Position numbers and translations under genes: made by a program | Part shown: one piece after another, positions 49,400 to 59,100 of the stretch | How the letters are laid out: the number at the start of each line of letters is the position of its first letter | Position numbering within the stretch: position 1 is the stretch's first letter | Notes under the pieces: generated by a model | Told to the model about the DNA's origin: nothing | Seen by the model: only the letters and a program-made list of their open reading frames with translations | Database searches by the model: none | Assembly: GCA_905220665.1 (NCBI GenBank) | Contig: CAJNAR010000040.1 | Location: forward strand, 1-64,000 | Origin: Albugo candida | Taxonomy: Eukaryota > Oomycota > Peronosporomycetes > Albuginales > Albuginaceae | DNA length: 64,000 nucleotides | Direction of reading: 5' to 3'

Positions 49400-50392
49400 C
49401 TAGCGTTTGTAGTCTTCGAACGATGAACACAGTTTCTGTGAGCGTTTGGATAAGACTGAAAATCGCTTTCCATGATGCACCAAATCCATCCTGTTATTCA
49501 CATCCTTCACCACAGACCCACAGATTCCATTGGGATTATCTTTCCGGGCAAAGTCGATCGAAAACGAAGAGAATGGGAACAACACTTCAGCGTACGCTTG
49601 TGCTTTGTTGCGAGCATCGGAATGCTTTCCGTTGTTATGGAGAAAGTGATGACATAGTCGACGCCATTTGAACTCGTCATTTGACAGAGCTGAGCAGCGG
49701 GTATCCGACGTGCAAATTGAGTCATAAGCGCGTTTGAAAAAACCGATGCAGATTCCACTTGCGGGATATACAGTAGAACACATTTGGCAAGTCTTGATAA
49801 TATCGCTGCATCTTGTTCGAAATCGGTCCAAAACCATTCCGGTGACGCATTATTTCGACTCCTTTCCCATGTCACACCGTCTTCAAAAATGCCTTTCTTA
49901 TTGATATAATGACTCAATTAATCCAATGAGACTCTCCGAGTGCTAAGGTACTCTTCACTTTTCATCGTATTGGCATGAGACGGATGTCGCAACGTATCAT
50001 ACTGAGATCCACTTGACTGCTCGTGAACATTGACGATCATGTTGTTGACTTTGCGTCTTCCAACTGAAGACAGACCTGTTCCTGGATTCATTCCAAACAT
50101 CGCACCAAGAAACCGGTTTGCGCACTCATCATACTTTTTGTATCCAGATATCGCCGTGATCGATGTGGTACCCGGATACTGTAATGGTTCTTCATGTGAT
50201 TGACGCTGTCAGCTCGGATGATAGTCGAAACGTATACGGTTGGTCCCAGTTTTCTGCTCATATACCGGTGAGTAGCGACTGGAAATATAACCCAGATCAG
50301 GGAGATTAGAACGCCCTTGTGATTGTTGCATGTTGTACTTACATTTGAGCAAAACGTTGCTTCGACACTGTGTATCTCTCGTTGGTTTCCAT
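49400..50392 (-). CDS. Unrecognised protein gene with two in-frame stops to explain
   Basis: ATG at 50392 (METNERYTVSKQRFAQ). The first exon ends at 50343 with a good donor. A 64-bp intron leads to an exon starting at 50278 with RYSPVYEQKTGTNRIRFDYH. The same frame continues for about 100 codons through AISGYKKYDECANRFLGAM and a Gly-rich part, but is interrupted by TGA at 50209-50211 and TAA at 49918-49920. The TAA can be removed by a 39-bp intron; the TGA has no good intron. A 56-bp intron (49540-49595) links to the last exon (NPNGICGSVVKDVNNRMDLVHHGKRF), stop at 49400. Internal text (SRLAKCVLLYIPQVESASVF) looks protein-like. No domain recognised. It may be a pseudogene or contain an unusual intron. 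Confidence 0.45.
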
Positions 50393-50829
50393 CAGTGTAC
50401 AGCACACCAAGATCTTTGAAATCAAACTGTTTTTAAAATCGGGTTAACTGTCAAGTTGCTTTCTATAACTAAATACTATTTATCTATGAAAATCTGCATT
50501 ATTGGCTTATGGTAGACTTATACTATAACTTCCATATCACCCGCATATTTCACCTGCCGCTATTTTCGGATCTCACGGTACACGTTGCCGCCAGATCTAA
50601 AAATAGCTCTTCCGCATCATGAGTTGCACTTATCAATGAGTACATCTCATTCTGCGTGTCATTTGCATCAATTTGATCACTGCAAAAGACACTCAAAATG
50701 AGATCTACTCATCGATTTCAACTCATCATCCGGTTCCGCTTCCGATTGCTCGGAAAGCGCCGCCTTTCGCAATCGACGATGTCTCCAATCAGCATCCACT
50801 TATGCTAAGAGACTTGCAAGGTGAAGTCG

Positions 50830-50894
50830 GTATGTGTCAATATTCCTTCGTTTCTTTGTCTCGAACGAATTACTAACTTTTTATCAAAATGCAG
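50830..50894 (+). other. Probable 5'-UTR intron of the coiled-coil gene
   Basis: Donor GTCG|GTATGTG, a perfect branch-point TACTAAC at about 50870-50876, and acceptor AAAATGCAG at 50894. The exon before it has no start codon in the coiled-coil frame, so the intron is placed in the leader. It would remove the ATG at 50889. Confidence 0.55.
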
Positions 50895-50903
50895 CGAGAA
50901 AGA

Positions 50904-51992
50904 ATGACCACGACGGCCAACGTGCCCAACAGAAATGGACCAATGCAAAGAACATCAACGTCGACTCGGAAGCGTGTCGGCGGCGGATACGCGATACAGT
51001 CACCAACGGGAACATCAGCGCCGCGCGCCATCCAGCAGCGAGTCAATTTCGTCACGCGTGCAGCACCAATAGCAGTAAATCGACCGCGTCTCAGTGACTA
51101 CAACCAGCTGAAGGAAGAAAATGAGCAGCTGTTGTGCTTGTTAAATGATAAATCAGCCCAGCTGGAAGGTGCAATGTTCGAGATCGGCGGACTCAACTCA
51201 AAAGTTGTTGAACTTGAAACCCGACTGGAGAACAATCAGAAAAGTACGGCGGAAAAGGCAACGGAGATCCAACATGCGTCCGAAAGCTGCGCGACTAAAG
51301 TCAGCGAATTGGAAATCCTCAGTCGGGAATTACAGGAAAATTTGGAATTGAAAGAATCCCAACTAGAAGATGCCGAGATAGCGATAAGCCAGCTCGAATC
51401 TACTTTGGAATTCAAGTCGACTCAAATCTGCACACTTCAAGATGTGTTGGAAAAGTGCGTCTCCGATGTAATCGAACTCGAAACCCTCAGTGAAGAACTG
51501 ATCGAAACCCTGGAGTCAAAAGCAGCTGAGCTTGAAGATGCAAAGAAGACGATATGTACTGTTGGAAGCTCAGGAAACCGGCTGAACACCGGTATTGATG
51601 CGGTGGAGTGTCCATCGGCGACACCCAAAACGGATGACAGGAGAATCATTCAAGACTTATTACAAGATTTGGGGAGCTTGACGACCCAACTACACGAAGC
51701 GCAAGACCAGATCAGCAAACTTGAAGCAGAACTCCAAGTCTTCGGTATGCGACCCGAGAATAGATACGGGAACACGGCGCATTTTTCAACTGCGGAACCC
51801 GAAGTGGATGGAAGTGAAAAAGCGCTACTCGAAAAGGTCAACCAAGATCTCTTACAAGCGTTGGAACGAAAAATGAGGCAGTACTACGAAGCACAAGATC
51901 AAGGCCGTGATCTTAAAGCGGAAGTTGAAGACCTAAAGAATCGGTTACAGAAAAACTTTCCGGATGTTGCAAAGTCTCGAGACAAGCTATAG
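50904..51992 (+). CDS. Coiled-coil protein, unknown function
   Basis: 362 aa from ATG 50904 (MTTTANVPNRNG). An ATG at 50889 is in frame, but it overlaps the acceptor of a likely leader intron (50830-50894). The first 70 residues are basic and Ser/Thr/Arg-rich. From about 70 to 210 there are continuous heptads (QLKEENEQLLCLLNDKSAQLE...), rich in Glu/Leu/Lys and containing internal near-repeats (SELEILSRELQENLELK versus IELETLSEELIETLESK). A short break at about 215-240 is followed by more coiled coil to the C-terminus. It is probably a structural or cytoskeletal scaffold, but composition alone does not give a function. A 46-bp tandem array starts 32 bp after the stop. Confidence 0.75.
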   Translation: MTTTANVPNRNGPMQRTSTSTRKRVGGGYAIQSPTGTSAPRAIQQRVNFVTRAAPIAVNRPRLSDYNQLKEENEQLLCLLNDKSAQLEGAMFEIGGLNSKVVELETRLENNQKSTAEKATEIQHASESCATKVSELEILSRELQENLELKESQLEDAEIAISQLESTLEFKSTQICTLQDVLEKCVSDVIELETLSEELIETLESKAAELEDAKKTICTVGSSGNRLNTGIDAVECPSATPKTDDRRIIQDLLQDLGSLTTQLHEAQDQISKLEAELQVFGMRPENRYGNTAHFSTAEPEVDGSEKALLEKVNQDLLQALERKMRQYYEAQDQGRDLKAEVEDLKNRLQKNFPDVAKSRDKL

Positions 51993-52023
51993 TGGCAGCT
52001 CATTCGCCCAAAGCTCATTCATC

Positions 52024-52510
52024 TGATGACCTCATTACGTCATCGGATGTGGATGTGCGGAACGATACCTGTTGACCTCATTACTTCATCGGATGCGGAT
52101 GTGTGGAGCGATACCTGATGACCTCATTACGTCATCGGATGTGGATGTGCGGAACAATACCTGATGACCTCATTACGTCATCGGGTGTGGATGTGCGGAA
52201 CGATACCTGTTGACCTCATTACTTCATCGGATGCGGATGTGTGGAGCGATACCTGATGACCTCATTACGTCATCGGATGTGGATGTGCGGAACAATACCT
52301 GATGACCTCATTACGTCATCGGATGTGGATGTGTGGATCGATACCTGATGACCTCATTACGTCATCGGATGTGGATGTGTGGATCGATACCTGATGACCT
52401 CATTACGTCATCGGATGTGGATGTGTGGAGTGATACCTGATGACCTCATTACGTTATCGGGTGTGGATGTGCTGGAAGTTATTGATGATCTCATTGCGTC
52501 ATCGTATATT
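52024..52510. repeat. 46-bp tandem repeat array, about 10.5 units
   Basis: The unit begins CTGATGACCTCATTACGTCA and continues TCGGATGTGGATGTGTGG then a variable GATCGATAC. Units 1-3 and 4-6 are near-identical triplets, a 138-bp higher-order duplication; units 7-9 are a more homogeneous run; units 10-11 are degraded. Each unit contains the imperfect palindrome GATGAC-n7-CGTCATC (TGAC/GTCA half-sites). 46 is not a multiple of three and no frame stays open, so it is non-coding. It lies between the coiled-coil stop and the V-ATPase D promoter. Confidence 0.9.
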
Positions 52511-52767
52511 AAGCTCTTCAACAGCCCCTGAATCAATTTAGAGTATTTAAATGTAATTAAGATAAGTCGTTTTGTCTTATTTGTATTTGTTTTTATTCTT
52601 TGTCAATGAAACTTGTATCTAACATTTCTTCATTACAGTATAGGTTTTGCAAGAAAGGTTTATTGTGATAGTAGCCACCATAAGTAATCTACATCACATA
52701 TATGCCCACCTCCAGGTGCTGTTTTTGACCAAATCGAAATTGTCAATTAAAGGAAGATCGTCTCAAA

Positions 52768-54011
52768 ATGTCATCCTCAGTGCAGGTCGCTCCCACCCGC
52801 ATGTACGTGTGCTGTACGGAATCGATGAGCTGCAGACACAGCTAATACATATTTCTTCGCATTTGAACCCAACTCAGGTCACTCACAATATACAAAACCA
52901 AACGGGTCGGTGCTAAAAAAGGTATTCATTCATATCCGACACTTTTCGATACGAATTCAGCTCGTAGCTCGTACATCACTTTTTAGGCTTTGAGCTTTTG
53001 AAGAAAAAAGCGGATGCACTGAAAATGCGCTTTCAAGCAATGCTCCGTGAAATCCAAAAGGTGTACTTTCAAATGTAGAAAGATTGGGCTCAGAGAATTT
53101 GTTCATGTGTCAGACAAAAACAGCAATGTCCAATGAAGCAGCAGAAGCTTTTTTTTCACTTACTCAGGCTCAATATGCAGCGGGAGATTTTCGTAATAAG
53201 GTGATCGAATCAGTTACGACGGCAGAAATTCGTATGCGGAATCGGATTGATAATGTCGCTGGAGTGAAACTCCCGGTGTTCACAGAGGTCGAAGTCAGCC
53301 GCGATAAGTCTGACAATATCGGTCTGTCGGGTGGTGGAGGAAAAATCCAGCTATGTCGAGAAAAGTTTCGAACTCTGCTCAGTGCTCTCATCAAATTGGC
53401 ATCTTTACAGGTTGGAGCCTGAAAATGAGATACGTTTGCGTTTCTTACAGCTTTTTCATGAGAAGACTTCTTTTCTTACATTGGATGAAGCTCTGAAAGT
53501 CACAAATCGCAGAGTCAACGCACTTGACAATGTATTATCCACATTTGTTCTCTTGTCACATATTTTGAACAAACTTTCCTCGTGTAGGTAACAATCCCGC
53601 GCATCGAAACTACAATTTCTTACATCAGTAGAGAACTGGACGAATTGGAGCGGGAGGATTTCGTGAGGTCAGAAATATGTGTGTGTTTCTATAGACTTGG
53701 TCATTTATCGACATATATTGAACAGGATCAAAAAAGTACAAGCGAATAAAATCCTCCAGCAAAAACAAGAGATTTTGAAGCAAATCACACCAAAGAACAC
53801 TCCTGACGGTATGAACACTAGTGCTTCATGGCTATATTTCCTTCTGATTCGGGTGAATTTAGACATTACGGAAGTATTAGTTCATTCTGGAGGATATGCC
53901 AACAATCCAAGCAATCCTTTCGATCAGGACGATCCATTTGGCAACGTCACTTCGGATCGCGACATATTGGCGCCATACGAAATGGCATCTGATGTCGACA
54001 TCATTTTTTAG
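52768..54011 (+). CDS. V-type ATPase subunit D (V1 central rotor stalk)
   Basis: Eight exons: join(52768..52802, 52878..52921, 52987..53060, 53114..53410, 53466..53531, 53588..53667, 53726..53808, 53875..54011), 271 aa, introns of 53-75 bp. Family blocks in order: VAPTRMSLTIYKTKRVGAKKG (start), LLKKKADALKMRFQ, EAAEAFFSLTQAQYAAGDF, DNVAGVKLPVF, LIKLASLQTSFLTLDEALKV, TNRRVNALDNVTIPRIETT, YISRELDELEREDFVRIKKV. Subunit D is a long antiparallel coiled coil that, with subunit F, rotates inside the A3B3 head to couple ATP hydrolysis to proton pumping in vacuolar/endosomal membranes. The last 35 or so residues (SNPFDQDDPFGN...) are acidic with an NPF motif and differ from the usual short tail. Confidence 0.93.
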
Positions 54012-54069
54012 TATTGCCTGTCTACATTTGTAATTCTGTAAATAAGTGGCTTGAACCATTTCCTTTAAA

Positions 54070-54846
54070 ATGAGTGATAATATTAGCGAAAAGCGCAACT
54101 CAAATAGTGATGACACCAGCGATCAGATTTCTCTAGACGAACGCATCAAACAATTAGAAGCTGAGTTGGATGTTTCCGAATCTAGTAGTGAAGAGAGCGA
54201 TACTGAAAGCAGCGATTGCGGTGAGAGCGGCTCCGGGAAACAATGTAGTGATCATGAAATATTAAAGCGATCAGACAAGCCACAAGATGATGTTATATGC
54301 TCGTCTATGTACGCAAATGATCGCGTCGAAGGACTGCATCCACAGCAACTACCTAAACCAACCTGCAATCTCGCAGGTAAGCGAAAACCGCCACTTCATT
54401 CGCCCATTCAATTGCCAAAAAGAGTCCCGTTTGCATGTCGGCCATGCGGTTTTATTGGCGAAGATATACAAGAATTTGATCAGCATCAGAAATCATCAGC
54501 ACATCTTAATCAATGCAAAGCAGTAGAGAATGAGTGGAGCTGTGGAATTTGCGTCAAACAGTTTACCAGTAAAAGCCAATTAGAAGAACATAAGAAGGGA
54601 AAGTGGCATCGACAACGCGCTAGTCAACGTCGAGAACGCCACTATGTCAAAGTGTGTTATGACTTTGTACGAGGAAATTGTTTTCGGGGGGAAGCTTGTG
54701 ATTTTGAGCATAGGGAAACGAAAGCGATGAATTCGGAGCGTAGGCTCGGTGTAAAGAAGAAGCGAGTATGTAAGGAATTCACAGACGATCAAACGTGTCG
54801 CTTTGGTGATCGCTGTGTGTTTCTTCATCCACTAAATACAGCTTGA
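54070..54846 (+). CDS. Zinc-finger protein with two C2H2 (U1-type) and two CCCH fingers
   Basis: 258 aa, single exon, 58 bp after the V-ATPase D stop. The N-terminus (1-70) is very Ser/Asp/Glu-rich and probably disordered. Two C-x2-C ... H-x5-H-type fingers follow: FACRPCGFIGEDIQEFDQHQ then WSCGICVKQFTSKSQLEEHK, with the long His spacing of U1-like RNA-binding fingers. Then two tandem CCCH fingers: CYDFVRGNCFRGEACDFEH (C-x7-C-x5-C-x3-H) and CKEFTDDQTCRFGDRCVFLH (C-x8-C-x5-C-x3-H). This combination suggests a splicing or mRNA-processing factor. No specific orthologue is named. The gene is convergent with the phosducin-like gene, only 2 bp between stops. Confidence 0.8.
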   Translation: MSDNISEKRNSNSDDTSDQISLDERIKQLEAELDVSESSSEESDTESSDCGESGSGKQCSDHEILKRSDKPQDDVICSSMYANDRVEGLHPQQLPKPTCNLAGKRKPPLHSPIQLPKRVPFACRPCGFIGEDIQEFDQHQKSSAHLNQCKAVENEWSCGICVKQFTSKSQLEEHKKGKWHRQRASQRRERHYVKVCYDFVRGNCFRGEACDFEHRETKAMNSERRLGVKKKRVCKEFTDDQTCRFGDRCVFLHPLNTA

Positions 54847-54848
54847 AT

Positions 54849-55879
54849 CTAGACGTGATCTATAATGAATTTCTCAAGCTTTCGCTGCGTGAATTCGCCA
54901 TTCAATTTCTCAAACATATTCACATAAGTTTCCACCAGCTCACTTTTATGGTACACTAGGAACACAGGCAAATCGGAGATTGAGAATGTTTTGTCTGCGT
55001 CGTGAGCCAACATCGCGAGTATCTACAAATAGTGCTCAGTGACAAATATGTGTATGTAGAGTGTACATGCCTGTATTTTTGGATGTAAATTGGCGATTCG
55101 TTCGAGATGATTGTTTATCAGCTCGCAAGCGTAATTATCTGGATGATACAGATGCACGAGCGCGATTTCCCCTTCTTTCGCCGCATTGATACTATCTACA
55201 AAATCGATCGGAGAAATGAATTTGAGACTTCCAAATTGTCTACGGATTGAATAAGATAAATGATTTCGTTCATTTTGCATGCTTCTGAGGTAGAGTGAAC
55301 CTGCATTGAGCACGTTGTTGTAACTGGAATAACCGCTTTTCATTATAAACGCTCAAAACTTGAGGTAAGAGGGGATCAAATTCCTCGTCCGAGCTCTGCG
55401 AATCATTCAAATACTCCGGCTTAACAGCCCCTTTTGCAATTCGAAGTAAAATGTTCTCTCGTTCCATTTCTTTTGATTCTCGCTAGCAAATACGATTAGA
55501 GGTGGATCATGGACATTTCCCAATGTCAGTATCTTACTTCAAGTTGTCGATTTTTTGTGTACATTTTGTGATCGCGAATCACACCTTTAGGACCAGTGTT
55601 TCCAGATCGAAATTCTCGATAGAATTTTTTCCCCGATTGGCCCCAAGAAGTACTATCCGCAATATCTGCTTGCGCCCATGGACCCGCAGGATCGCGTACG
55701 GAGCGGACTTTAATGTCTTGATCATCAGCGCTGTGTGAATGACTTGAGAGCTAAATAAAGATTCCAATACATGTGCGCTACCTCTCTATCGACTCTTCCG
55801 AATCGGATGCAATTGTACGATTGATCTGATCAGGATCAAGATCTTCCAATACATTGTGTACCGTAAAAAAGCGTTCCAT
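54849..55879 (-). CDS. Phosducin-like protein
   Basis: complement(join(54849..55022, 55071..55284, 55334..55482, 55538..55730, 55782..55879)), 275 aa. N-terminal MERFFTVHNVLEDLDPDQIN; then NTGPKGVIRDHKMY (about 84-97), the conserved GPKGV block of phosducin-like proteins; a helical MERENILLR segment; then the thioredoxin-fold part with RRQFGSLKFISPIDFVDSI, EIALVHLYHPDNYACELIN and SISDLPVFLVYHKSELVE. Such proteins act as co-chaperones with CCT/TRiC in folding G-protein beta subunits, tubulin or actin. Intron 4 (55023-55070) uses a GC donor; the other introns are GT-AG. It shares a 235-bp divergent promoter region with the DEAD-box gene. Confidence 0.85.
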
Positions 55880-56114
55880 TTCGAAAAGCTTTCTTTGCGC
55901 CTCTCCGGATAAGTCTCAAACCTTGCAGATTTAATATCGCTGAAGAAAAGTGAACGGGCTAATACGTCTGTGACAGCTCTCCATGCGGGCAAACTGATTG
56001 ACTCGGCTACCTTCCCATGAAGCTCAGACTAGAGTGTACCACATCAGTGTAGCTGGTGTACCCTCCATCTATATTAGGCCAAATCCGAAATTGTACTGTC
56101 ACCAACCAATTCGA

Positions 56115-58232
56115 ATGTTACAATCAAAAATGATCTCTTCAATGCGCAGAGCCGCAACACGGCAATCGCGTAGCATCATTTCGCGTGGTATCCCGACAAC
56201 GTTGCAACTTTCTCACAGTAGACAATATGATATCAAATCCGCTTCAATAACGCAAGAAAAGGCTTACTCTACCGGCACAACTCTGCAATCTCTAAGTAGC
56301 TCATTTGAAGCATTCGATTTTGAAAATGACGACTTAGAAGAACTTCCTAAAAAACGTTTATCCGCAGAATTTGATGGCAAAAAACCTATCACAGAGTTTG
56401 GGCTCTCTGAAACACTTCTCAGTAATCTCAAGAAAGCTGGAATTACAGATTTATTCCCTGTGCAAGTCCAGTCGTTCTCTACGATGATGGAAGGAGTCGA
56501 TCTAGTTGGCCGATCCAAAACGGGATCCGGAAAGACTCTTGCATTTGGCTTACCTATTATCGAAAAACTACTCTCACGATCCGGCTCGAGAAGAAACCCT
56601 GGAGCTTTGATCCTGCTACCAACTAGAGAATTAGCCACTCAAGTCTCGTCAGAGCTGAGTAGATTATCTCCTCAGCTCAAGACAGTAACCATTGTAGGAG
56701 GTGTTCCATACCATACCCAAGAGAGTCGAATCCGAGCTGGTGTCGACATTGTTGTTGGCACACCTGGGCGTATAATGGATCTGTTTGAGAAGAAAACACT
56801 ATCGTTCGAAGATGTTCAATTCACTGTTTTAGATGAAGCCGATATGATGTTAAAATTTGGATTCCAAGAGGCCGTAGAGACAATTTTGTCTTGGGTACCG
56901 GAAACACGTCAATGTGTCATGTGGTCAGCTACATTCCCAAAATGGGTCACTTCATTGACTAAAAAATATCTTAAAGATGCGGTGACGATCGATTTGGTTG
57001 GAAGCGAAGAAGCACACGTTCCAACTACGGTTAGTCACAAAGCTATCAATGTTCCTTTAAATCATCGAGTTGTGGCTTTACAACGAATATTGGAAAAATT
57101 TGCATCTCAAGGGCAATCGCTTGTTTTCACAGAGACCAAACACGAAGCAAATGAGATAGCAAATGGATTGGATGGATGTAATGTGCAAGCACTCCATGGA
57201 GACTTGTCTCAGGGTGTTCGCGCATCAACTATGCAAGATTTCCGAAAAGGAATTGTAAAAACATTGGCCTGTACCGATATTGCGGCACGTGGTCTTGATA
57301 TCGCAAATGTTGATCTGGTTGTGCATTATCGACTTCCAAATGATCGAGAGAATTTCGTGCATCGTGCAGGACGAACGGGCCGTGCAGGGAAATCAGGAAC
57401 AAGTATCGTCTTCTTTGAGAATCAAGAGTATCGAGATATCAAAGATCTTGAAAATCGATTCAAAATTCAGTTTGCTCATGCGGCTGCGCCGGACGCTGAT
57501 GATTTCCGTGACTCAAAAATAAAAGAAGTAACCAAACGACTACAGAAAGTATCCGACAAATCTTCTGATTTTCTGTCTGATGAAGCAACAAAATTGTATG
57601 AAGCACATGGAATTCGAATTTTTAGTGCCGCTTTGAATTTACTTTGTGGGTTTGATAAAGGAAACACACTTTCCGTATCAATGCTTACTGGGAAATCCAA
57701 CATGCTTACAATTCAGGTTGATGGTCTGACTTCAGTGAGTCAAGTGTCTGAGCTGTTACAAAGCGCTATTGGGGTCGCAGCTCAACGCGATATCGTATCT
57801 GTCAACAAGAAATTCATAGTCGATATCCCATACTCGAGCTTTACTCAGCTACAGGAATCATTGCAAAACAATAACGTGGATGGAGTAACGGTGTCTCGAG
57901 TAACAGAACTTCCTCATATCACGTTACCACTAGGTGCAGAACGTCGATTTGGAAGTGGTCGTTATGGGGACAATAACTCTGGTTTTAGCGGTGGTCGTTA
58001 TGGAGGAAACAGCTCTGGTTATGGTGGTGGTCGATACGGAGGGAGCAGATCTGGTTACGGTGGTGGCGATCGAGGCTTTAAGGACCGCAATCATCGTCGA
58101 AATGACTCTGGTGGCTCGAGAAACGGCAGATTTCGTTCAGGATCGTCTAACTCATGGGATAGCACGGACTCCCATCGAGACTCTTCACGTTCTGGACGAT
58201 CACACAAAAAACGAGATTCATTCGAGTGGTAG
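56115..58232 (+). CDS. DEAD-box RNA helicase with GUCT domain and Gly/Arg-rich tail, probably mitochondrial
   Basis: 705 aa, single exon, first ATG 56115 (alternative 56130, MISSMRRAATRQS). The first 50 residues are basic, Ser/Arg-rich and low in acids, like a mitochondrial presequence. Motifs: Q motif FGLSETLLSNLKKAGI...PVQVQSF; motif I SKTGSGKT (134-141); PTRELA; TPGRIMD; DEAD (240-243); SAT; ARGLDIANVDLVVHY; HRAGRTGRAG (416-425). A GUCT-like domain follows (RIFSAALNLLCGFDKG...). The tail has GGRYGG repeats and Ser/Arg/Gly segments that bind RNA. The layout matches the organellar DDX21/RH3/PMH-type group that assists group II intron splicing and ribosome assembly. Poly-A signal AATAAA near 58303. 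Confidence 0.92.
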   Translation: MLQSKMISSMRRAATRQSRSIISRGIPTTLQLSHSRQYDIKSASITQEKAYSTGTTLQSLSSSFEAFDFENDDLEELPKKRLSAEFDGKKPITEFGLSETLLSNLKKAGITDLFPVQVQSFSTMMEGVDLVGRSKTGSGKTLAFGLPIIEKLLSRSGSRRNPGALILLPTRELATQVSSELSRLSPQLKTVTIVGGVPYHTQESRIRAGVDIVVGTPGRIMDLFEKKTLSFEDVQFTVLDEADMMLKFGFQEAVETILSWVPETRQCVMWSATFPKWVTSLTKKYLKDAVTIDLVGSEEAHVPTTVSHKAINVPLNHRVVALQRILEKFASQGQSLVFTETKHEANEIANGLDGCNVQALHGDLSQGVRASTMQDFRKGIVKTLACTDIAARGLDIANVDLVVHYRLPNDRENFVHRAGRTGRAGKSGTSIVFFENQEYRDIKDLENRFKIQFAHAAAPDADDFRDSKIKEVTKRLQKVSDKSSDFLSDEATKLYEAHGIRIFSAALNLLCGFDKGNTLSVSMLTGKSNMLTIQVDGLTSVSQVSELLQSAIGVAAQRDIVSVNKKFIVDIPYSSFTQLQESLQNNNVDGVTVSRVTELPHITLPLGAERRFGSGRYGDNNSGFSGGRYGGNSSGYGGGRYGGSRSGYGGGDRGFKDRNHRRNDSGGSRNGRFRSGSSNSWDSTDSHRDSSRSGRSHKKRDSFEW

Positions 58233-58350
58233 CATTGTCAGCAGAAAGACTTTTTTACATCCACAGAGAATTGTTTTTCTTTGTATTGTAAACATTTGAT
58301 ATGAATAAAAGTATGCAACATACACTCAAAATAGTACTGCAATTATATGA

Positions 58351-59100
58351 CTACTGCTCCGGATCTGAGAATCCTCTGTGTCGAATTGCGATTGAATTCT
58401 TTGATGGTGACGAGGAAGCGGATCGGATGGATTTTCGAAGTTGAATTCTATCCTGACGCGTCTTTCGACACGGAAGCAGCATATCGGAATCGTCCGCAAG
58501 AGCTCGTTGTAGCGAAGTGGATGGGAGTCGTAAGAATTGTGTCAAAATTCGCTCAGCTTGACCATTTGCTTTGCAATATTGTGTGTGATTGACCACGATT
58601 TTCATTACATCGCGTAGAAAATGACTAAGGTCTAACGCTTGAGCCGCTCCATAACGTTGTGGATCGAGACCCAGCAGTGACTTTGTGGCAGGCGCTTTGA
58701 ATTCTTTAAGTGTGTTGAGAAATGGAGCGCAGTTGTGACAATTGGAACACTCGGCTAAAAGTGTGTTTCTTAGACGTTTGAACTCCTCATACTCGCGAGA
58801 TGCGTTGTATGCGGTTCCAGTGATTTGATTACAAGTTTCAACGTCAAAAATAAACTGACATTTGCTTCGTGATTTGACTGGTTTTTCTCGGATATAAAAG
58901 CGTAAAAGCTGGACAGAAAATGGACAGGTGTCTTGTTGATGTGACTGTAAAGGCACCGAATATTTGAGAAAAGATCGCTCTTGCTCACGTTCAAAGCGAG
59001 CCTTGCGTGTTTTTTCTAGCGCCGCGTTTGTTATCAGGTACGAAGCTGATTGATCCAACATGCTCGTAGTCGTAAATCTCAAAATGAGAGATTCCGTCAA
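58351..59100 (-). CDS. PX-domain-like protein
   Basis: 249 aa, single exon, ATG at 59100. Residues about 55-190 look like a phox-homology fold. A strand region SVQLLRFYIREK is followed by KCQFIFDVET with TGTAYNASREYEEFKRLRNTLL, typical of the Tyr/Phe-x-F-x2-L core of PX domains. Next is a Cys/His-containing insert (CSNCHNCAPFL) and a helix LDLSHFLRDVMKIV. The usual RR(Y/F) phosphoinositide-binding motif is only partly visible (SREYEEF), so lipid binding is uncertain. The C-terminus is basic and Ser-rich. Tail-to-tail with the helicase gene (118 bp). Confidence 0.5.
   Translation of the reverse strand: MTESLILRFTTTSMLDQSASYLITNAALEKTRKARFEREQERSFLKYSVPLQSHQQDTCPFSVQLLRFYIREKPVKSRSKCQFIFDVETCNQITGTAYNASREYEEFKRLRNTLLAECSNCHNCAPFLNTLKEFKAPATKSLLGLDPQRYGAAQALDLSHFLRDVMKIVVNHTQYCKANGQAERILTQFLRLPSTSLQRALADDSDMLLPCRKTRQDRIQLRKSIRSASSSPSKNSIAIRHRGFSDPEQ

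Noticed and set aside
55579..55992. Two minus-strand open frames upstream of the phosducin-like exons, first taken as a separate gene
   Set aside because: Another frame over the same span gives NTGPKGVIRDHKMY and splices in phase into the thioredoxin-fold exons, so it is the 5' part of the phosducin-like gene.
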